In this document: piece after piece, positions 58,732 through 64,000 of the stretch
Numbering within the stretch: position 1 is the stretch's first letter
Layout of the letters: each line of letters begins with the position of its first letter
DNA from: Candidatus Kapaibacterium sp.
Lineage (GTDB): Bacteria; Bacteroidota; Ignavibacteria; Kapaibacteriales; UBA2268
Reading direction: 5' to 3'
NCBI GenBank assembly: GCA_938031175.1
Contig: CALHGZ010000008.1
Coordinates: 62,001 to 126,000 of the forward strand
Length of the DNA: 64,000 bases
Notes under the pieces: model-generated
Told to the model about the DNA's origin: nothing
The model's database searches: none
Seen by the model: only the letters and a program-made list of their open reading frames with translations
Translations under genes and position numbers: made by a program

Positions 58732-59469
58732 TTATAGTATTCTACCAATAATTGTAGGTAACATCTGATTCCAGGTATTATAATCGTGTCCAAATTTTGG
58801 ACCCCATATCTCCAAATTATGTGGTATATTTTTAGCGGTGAGTATTTCTGATAAATGAATAGAATTCTCAGGATATTCATTTTCACCAGAACCTGACAAT
58901 AAATGTAAATGATGGCGGCTTTGCAAAAATGAAAGCCAGTAGTTATCAGTTAGATTCGGTAGATAATGTATCGGAGAATTAAAATAGCAATTTTCATCAA
59001 AGTAATCGCCGCTAAAGTGTTGAATATTAAAAGTACCACTCATTGCAATTGTACCAAGAAAAAGATCTGGCCTTTTTAAGTAGCTATTACAAGCATGGAA
59101 AGCTCCTATTGCACAACCACAGGTCAAAATTGGTACCGCCCCACCACAATCCTCATAAATCAAGCGTACCACCTCCTCAATAAGAAATCTATCATATTCA
59201 AAGTGCCTTTTTGAACGTTGTGCTGGCTCAATTTCGTAATTCAACCAGCTCTCAAAATTGACAGAGCTTACAGAGTAAACTTTTATTCTACCCGATCTGA
59301 TATACTGACCAATTGAATCAATTAGTCCCATTTCCTCATTTTCGTCTATCGAATCCCTTGTTGCTGGAAAGAGTAAAATTATTGTTCCAAAATGACCATA
59401 GATAGCTATGTCCATATCCTTCGAAAGATTGATACTTTTGAGTTTTACAACTTCCTTATTAATTGGCAT
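58732..59469 (-). CDS. Alpha/beta-hydrolase (putative esterase family) homologue lacking the catalytic serine
   Basis: The 245-residue protein has the putative-esterase fold layout (YGHFGTIILLFPATRD, LFLGTIAMSGTFNIQHF) with the late acid and histidine regions (LLSGSGENEYPENS and FGHDYNTWNQML). The nucleophile elbow, expected as GxSxG, reads GCAIG with alanine at residue 120. Without serine the usual hydrolysis is impossible, so it may bind a ligand or be a regulatory pseudoenzyme. There is no signal peptide. The next gene on the plus strand, prfB, converges with it 8 bases away. The function is unknown. Confidence 0.7.
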   Translation of the reverse strand: MPINKEVVKLKSINLSKDMDIAIYGHFGTIILLFPATRDSIDENEEMGLIDSIGQYIRSGRIKVYSVSSVNFESWLNYEIEPAQRSKRHFEYDRFLIEEVVRLIYEDCGGAVPILTCGCAIGAFHACNSYLKRPDLFLGTIAMSGTFNIQHFSGDYFDENCYFNSPIHYLPNLTDNYWLSFLQSRHHLHLLSGSGENEYPENSIHLSEILTAKNIPHNLEIWGPKFGHDYNTWNQMLPTIIGRIL

Positions 59470-59600
59470 CTAAACTCCTAAAGTAATATTATCGATTAAA
59501 TTATTTACAAAATTATGCTTTTTACAAAGACATTTAAAAATTTTATTAATCAATTTTAAAATTCAGTATAATTACTGATTTCTTCTTATGATTAGTTCTG

Positions 59601-59608
59601 TATTTTTG
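59601..59608 (+). promoter_or_regulatory. Candidate -7 promoter element for the 59645 gene
   Basis: TATTTTTG matches TAnnTTTG and is followed by CA, as at 62580. It is 37 bases before the start codon. No TTTG box is seen at the expected distance. Confidence 0.4.
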
Positions 59609-59644
59609 CATCAGTACATTATACAACATTTTAGCGAGGTAATT

Positions 59645-59959
59645 ATGAAAAAAATTCTTGAAAATATTCTCCAGACAATGCCAGATATTGAATTTATACA
59701 AATCGAAAATACCCCTAAAATTGAAGACATCCAAAAAGCTGAAACATTCATCAGAATCTATGTAGATAAACTTTTCGATCAAAACTTTTACGAAATCAAT
59801 AATTTTAATGGTCGGGAACTTAGACAAAGTGAAATAATTGAATTAAAAGAGCAGCTAACCTGTAGATTTCTTGTAGATTGGCTGAATAAGCATTTTAATG
59901 CCGATTTAGACCCAGTCATATGCTATTTATTAATGAATGGAACCCGTTATCATAACTAA
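59645..59959 (+). CDS. Small protein of unknown function
   Basis: The product is 104 residues from the ATG at 59645, which has a GAGG ribosome-binding site; an in-frame ATG at 59588 is less likely. It is mostly helical, contains no signal peptide or membrane segment, and carries acidic and polar residues. I recognise no domain. A terminator follows, and a candidate promoter is upstream, so it is likely transcribed alone. Confidence 0.6.
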   Translation: MKKILENILQTMPDIEFIQIENTPKIEDIQKAETFIRIYVDKLFDQNFYEINNFNGRELRQSEIIELKEQLTCRFLVDWLNKHFNADLDPVICYLLMNGTRYHN

Positions 59960-59982
59960 CATCTCCGTTTTACCCCCAATGA

Positions 59983-60013
59983 AAAAAGCCCGGTTTCACA
60001 ATCCGGGCTTTTT
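59983..60013. terminator. Bidirectional terminator between the 59645 gene and mdh
   Basis: An 11-base-pair stem AAAAAGCCCGG/CCGGGCTTTTT with a nine-base loop ends with T residues on the plus strand and, by symmetry, on the minus strand after mdh. Confidence 0.9.
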
Positions 60014-60030
60014 GATTTCAATTTCTTTGA

Positions 60031-60984
<954 letters not shown>

Positions 60985-61011
60985 CTATGATATTAAACAA
61001 TTATATAATTA

Positions 61012-61039
61012 AAATATGGGGCTTTGAAGCCCCATATTT
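61012..61039 (-). terminator. Terminator between citrate synthase and mdh
   Basis: An 11-base-pair stem AAATATGGGGC/GCCCCATATTT with a six-base loop lies 13 bases after the citrate synthase stop, followed by an A/T-rich tract on the minus strand. It would limit read-through into mdh. Confidence 0.8.
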
Positions 61040-61052
61040 GAATTTCCCGTAT

Positions 61053-62333
61053 TTATATAGCACCAACTAATTCTTTGAATTTTGCTGTCGGTAAGGATTT
61101 TGGTCTTGTAATTGGATATCCCATTGCTCGGGCTACTACTGCTTGAGAGCAAATTCCCAATGCTCTCGAAATACTGAACAGTACCGTGTAATAGCTAAAT
61201 TCGGTCATTCCGTAATGATATAATAATGCTCCAGAACCAGCGTCAACATTTGGCCATGGGTCTTTAATCTTTTGAACCTGTTTGAGAACGTTTGGCACAA
61301 CGTTAAATACTCGTTCAACTGTTAAAAATACAGGGTCATCTTGCATATACTTTTTACCAAATGCAAGGAATGCATCAAAGCGTGGATCTGTTATTCTTAA
61401 TACTGCATGACCATAGCCGGGTATAACCTTGCCCGAATTCAAAGTATCCCAAGCGAATTTTTCAAGCTGTTCTTCAGTTGGTGTTCCACCAAATTTTTCC
61501 ATTGTTTCAAGGATCCATCCAAGGCACTCTTGATTCGCTAAACCATGTAGAGGACCAGCTAGACCATTTAATCCACCAGATAATGCATAATATAAATCTG
61601 AGAGGGCAGAATTAATTGTTGCTGCAGAATAAGCACTTACATTTCCACCTTCATGGTCGCAATGCAAGGTGAGATATAAACGCATCAATTTTGTCAATTC
61701 ACCGTTTGGATCAGGTAAGCCAAGCATGTGTACAAAATTTTGAGCCCAGTCAACATCGGTTCTTGGTTCAATTCGCGGTCCTTTGTTAAATCGTTTTCTA
61801 TAAACATAAGCCCCTATTCCCGGTAATTTTGCGACAATATTCAGAGTGTCCTCAAGCGTTGGCTCCCAATATTCGTCTTTTTTCATACCTTCTGCGTATC
61901 GCTTCGCAAAAATAGATTCCCTTTGCATTACTAAAATTGCAGTATTGAACATTGCCATCGGATGTGAATCTTCGGGCATACTGTTCAAAACATCCCATAC
62001 ATATTGTGGTACATTCTGTCGTTTGATAAGCTCTTGTTGCAGTTCTTTTAGCTCATCTTCTTTTGGTAATTCACCTGTAAGCAAAAGATAAAGTATTTCT
62101 TCGGGAAGTTTTTCAGTTAGATACTTCAATTCTATGCCACGAATTATTAATCCTTTGTCGGGTGGCACTTCTGAAGTATCGCAAACTAATCCTTTTACTC
62201 CCCGCAATCCCCCATAAGCTTGTGCTAATGTTACTTTAGATACTTCTTTATCCCCATATTGCTTAACAAACGCAGAAATATCCGCTTTTTCCTCGGCAAA
62301 TTTCTTCGACAGTTTGGTTTTAAGCATTTCCAT
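61053..62333 (-). CDS. gltA: Citrate synthase of the mitochondrial (eukaryotic-like) type
   Basis: The 426-residue protein has the catalytic histidines in PLHGLANQE and PGYGHAVLR and the aspartate in NVDAGSGALLY, and the stretch LHCDHEGGNVSAYS that characterises the mitochondrial branch. This is the type I dimeric form, not the hexameric NADH-inhibited GltA of enterobacteria. Citrate synthase condenses oxaloacetate and acetyl-CoA. The start has AAAGG upstream. It is followed by a terminator and then mdh, which makes oxaloacetate. Confidence 0.93.
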   Translation of the reverse strand: MEMLKTKLSKKFAEEKADISAFVKQYGDKEVSKVTLAQAYGGLRGVKGLVCDTSEVPPDKGLIIRGIELKYLTEKLPEEILYLLLTGELPKEDELKELQQELIKRQNVPQYVWDVLNSMPEDSHPMAMFNTAILVMQRESIFAKRYAEGMKKDEYWEPTLEDTLNIVAKLPGIGAYVYRKRFNKGPRIEPRTDVDWAQNFVHMLGLPDPNGELTKLMRLYLTLHCDHEGGNVSAYSAATINSALSDLYYALSGGLNGLAGPLHGLANQECLGWILETMEKFGGTPTEEQLEKFAWDTLNSGKVIPGYGHAVLRITDPRFDAFLAFGKKYMQDDPVFLTVERVFNVVPNVLKQVQKIKDPWPNVDAGSGALLYHYGMTEFSYYTVLFSISRALGICSQAVVARAMGYPITRPKSLPTAKFKELVGAI

Positions 62334-62579
62334 AGCAAACCTTTCGATAAATTAATAAATAAGTCTTTTTGTATTAGATACAATTAAAGATTGAACGGAA
62401 GAATACATTTTTTTAACCTTTTAAACAAATTATCAGAGCTTTTGAAGCAAAAGAAATATAATAAATTTTTGGACTTTGACAAAACTTATTTACTAGAATT
62501 ATTTCAAATTTCAAACTTTTGTAATTTCTTTGTTACAATTATTAAAATAAAATTTTAATTCAGATATTATTTTATTTTG

Positions 62580-62587
62580 TACTTTTG
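62580..62587 (+). promoter_or_regulatory. Candidate -7 promoter element for the UDP-glucuronate decarboxylase-like gene
   Basis: TACTTTTG matches TAnnTTTG and is followed by CAT, as at 59601. It lies 32 bases before the start codon. The -33 box is not evident. The 285-base gap upstream of this gene (62334-62618) otherwise shows only A/T-rich sequence. Confidence 0.4.
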
Positions 62588-62618
62588 CATTATTTTTTTT
62601 CAAATTAGGGACTTATTT

Positions 62619-63560
62619 ATGGCAAGAGTTTTGATAACAGGCGGTGCTGGATTTCTTGGCTCTCACCTTTGTGATAGATTTATAGCTGAAGGTGACGAAG
62701 TTATTTGCATGGATAATTTTATCACTGGATCACCTGATAATATTGCCCATTTGTTTGGCAACAAAAAGTTCATGTTCATTCATCATGATGTAACAAATTT
62801 TATATATGTACCCGGCGAACTCGATTTTATTCTCCATTTTGCCTCACCTGCTTCACCCATAGATTACTTACAATTACCTATACAAACCTTAAAGGTAGGC
62901 TCATTAGGTACTCATAAGACATTAGGTCTTGCCAAAGCAAAAAATGCACGATTTTTACTTGCTAGCACAAGTGAAGTTTATGGAGATCCACTAATCCACC
63001 CACAAAAAGAATCTTATTGGGGCAATGTAAATCCGGTTGGATTTAGGGGAGTTTACGACGAAGCTAAAAGATTTGCAGAAGCTATGACAATGGCTTATCA
63101 TCGTTACCATAAACTCGATACAAGAATTGTTAGAATATTCAACACTTATGGTCCTAGAATGAGAATTAACGATGGTAGAGCTATTCCTGCTTTCATTACT
63201 CAATCATTGAAAAACGAGCCTGTTACTGTTTTTGGTGATGGGTCCCAAACACGCTCCGTTTGTTATGTTGATGATTTGATTGAAGGAATTTTTAGATTAT
63301 TACTCTCCAATGAAATTGAACCAGTTAATATCGGAAATCCAGATGAAACTTCGATGCTTCATCTTGCAGAAGAAATAATTCAGCTTACAAATTCTCAAAG
63401 CAAAATAGTTTTCAAAACACTACCTGAAGATGATCCAAAGGTGCGTAAACCCGATATTACAAAAGCTAGAGAAATATTGGACTGGGAACCTAAAATTGAA
63501 AGAAAAAAAGGATTGCTTAAAACTATTGATTATTTCAAATCTAAACTTAACATTAAATAA
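62619..63560 (+). CDS. uxs: UDP-glucuronate decarboxylase-like NAD-dependent epimerase/dehydratase
   Basis: The 313-residue protein is a short-chain dehydrogenase of the extended type: [14 protein letters not shown] binds NAD, and YDEAK holds the catalytic Tyr and Lys. The segments [28 protein letters not shown] and [13 protein letters not shown] are typical of UDP-xylose synthase, which decarboxylates UDP-glucuronate to UDP-xylose for surface polysaccharides. I use the ATG at 62619 (AGGG ribosome-binding site); a longer frame from 62577 is less likely. Confidence 0.88.
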   Translation: MARVLITGGAGFLGSHLCDRFIAEGDEVICMDNFITGSPDNIAHLFGNKKFMFIHHDVTNFIYVPGELDFILHFASPASPIDYLQLPIQTLKVGSLGTHKTLGLAKAKNARFLLASTSEVYGDPLIHPQKESYWGNVNPVGFRGVYDEAKRFAEAMTMAYHRYHKLDTRIVRIFNTYGPRMRINDGRAIPAFITQSLKNEPVTVFGDGSQTRSVCYVDDLIEGIFRLLLSNEIEPVNIGNPDETSMLHLAEEIIQLTNSQSKIVFKTLPEDDPKVRKPDITKAREILDWEPKIERKKGLLKTIDYFKSKLNIK

Positions 63561-63584
63561 AAAGGGGGCTTATTATAGCCCCCC
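63561..63584. terminator. Hairpin terminator between uxs and the HMA gene
   Basis: A 7-base-pair stem GGGGGCT/AGCCCCC with a six-base loop is followed on the minus strand by TTTTTATTT, so it best serves the HMA gene. It lies directly after the uxs stop and can also stop plus-strand transcripts. Confidence 0.8.
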
Positions 63585-63603
63585 TGAAATTTGTGTGTAA
63601 AAT

Positions 63604-64000
63604 TTATTTGGTTTGAGAGTCTTCATTATTTGTTGTTTTTGTATTGCTTGTTTTGGATGAGCAGCAATTTGATTTTGAACCACAATCCTTTTTACTTGAT
63701 AAATCTTTTGTCGTACCCTTTTCACAGCACTCTGAATCTTTTTTTACAGTGGTTGAATAGCCCAAATCTGCTATCTTCTGAGTAATCTGCTCTTCATTGA
63801 TTTTGGATGGATTGTATGAAACTGTAACAACTTTGTTCTCTAAATTCACATCTGATTTTAAAATACCATCAAGTTTATTCAAACCCTTCTCTATTTTACT
63901 TTTGCATCCACCACAATGTGCATTAGTTTGAATTTGAACTTGCTTAATTGCATCTTCACTGTATGCATTGAAACTTACCAAAGCTAAAAAGAGTACAACT
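63604..64000 (-). CDS. Exported HMA-domain protein with cysteine-rich tail, 5' end outside the window
   Basis: The frame continues to the right edge with hydrophobic residues VVLFLALVSFNA, the end of a signal peptide, so an apparent start at 63981 (a TTG) is inside the signal and the true start lies beyond 64000. Next comes a heavy-metal-associated domain with the metal-binding CGGC (in AHCGGCKSKIE) and an HMA fold (about 65 residues). The tail is short and cysteine-rich (ECCEK, DCGSKSNCCSSK). A copper or mercury chaperone role in the periplasm is suggested by the fold. A terminator follows. Confidence 0.8.
   Translation of the reverse strand, partial: VVLFLALVSFNAYSEDAIKQVQIQTNAHCGGCKSKIEKGLNKLDGILKSDVNLENKVVTVSYNPSKINEEQITQKIADLGYSTTVKKDSECCEKGTTKDLSSKKDCGSKSNCCSSKTSNTKTTNNEDSQTK

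Noticed and set aside
63604-63981. HMA protein beginning at the TTG at 63981
   Set aside because: The preceding codons to the window edge are in frame and encode a signal peptide, so the gene extends past 64000.

Overview
The window is AT-rich chromosomal DNA from a free-living bacterium of the Bacteroidota/Chlorobiota (FCB) group, most likely an Ignavibacteria- or Kapabacteria-like lineage. The sequence supports this in five ways: a complete alternative complex III operon (actA to actF), secreted proteins with type IX secretion (T9SS) C-terminal sorting tails, a short Bacteroidetes-type RNA polymerase omega subunit, candidate promoters of the TAnnTTTG class, and AT-rich codon use throughout. 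The exact lineage is inference. I see no phage, insertion sequence, CRISPR array or rRNA.

Layout. 1-7.8 kb (minus): alternative complex III, with actD and actE fused, followed by a membrane-anchored cytochrome c cut by the window edge. 8-12.8 kb: a hexosamine/hexose phosphomutase, then a plus-strand run of DoxX/MauE-like protein, ComF-like phosphoribosyltransferase, Xaa-Pro aminopeptidase and isochorismatase-fold hydrolase. 12.8-19 kb (minus): a T9SS-sorted protein, two multi-domain parvulin isomerases and murC. 19-25 kb: dipeptidase E, a nitrilase-family amidase, an NlpC/P60 endopeptidase, an isolated nuoJ-nuoK pair, and a long RelA/SpoT protein with an altered hydrolase motif. 25-38 kb: three OmpA-like envelope proteins, a LolC/E-like permease, polyphosphate kinase, a secreted leucine-rich-repeat protein, a polar amino-acid ABC transporter whose binding protein is fused to its permease, a secreted WD40 protein and a MerR regulator. 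38-54 kb: a lipoprotein, rpoZ, an M16 protease, two very large T9SS-sorted proteins with lamin-tail domains (one also with a CotH kinase-like domain), a G-N-D-x-Y repeat protein overlapping gmk, tRNA-Pro(GGG), a TrkA-type potassium channel and a CopD-like protein. 54-64 kb: clpC, a DUF1573 protein, prfB with its programmed +1 frameshift, an esterase-like protein that has lost its nucleophile serine, malate dehydrogenase, a mitochondrial-type citrate synthase, a UDP-glucuronate decarboxylase-like enzyme, and an HMA-domain protein running off the end.

How the parts fit. The respiratory genes (alternative complex III, nuoJK) and the TCA enzymes (mdh, citrate synthase) indicate aerobic or at least membrane-respiratory metabolism. 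Parvulins, OmpA-like proteins, LolC/E-like permease, MurC, NlpC/P60 and T9SS cargo make up an envelope and secretion theme. RelA/SpoT, Ppk and ClpC are stress functions. Several convergent gene pairs share one hairpin that can terminate transcription in both directions.

I found no clearly new multi-gene system. The best candidates for a second look are the G-N-D-x-Y repeat protein coupled to gmk, the LTD domain split by an inserted domain in the CotH protein, the actD-actE fusion, the altered RelA/SpoT motif, the serine-less esterase homologue, and a perfect GTGTAA-N4-TTACAC inverted repeat upstream of the NlpC/P60 gene. No gap between genes exceeds 300 bases.
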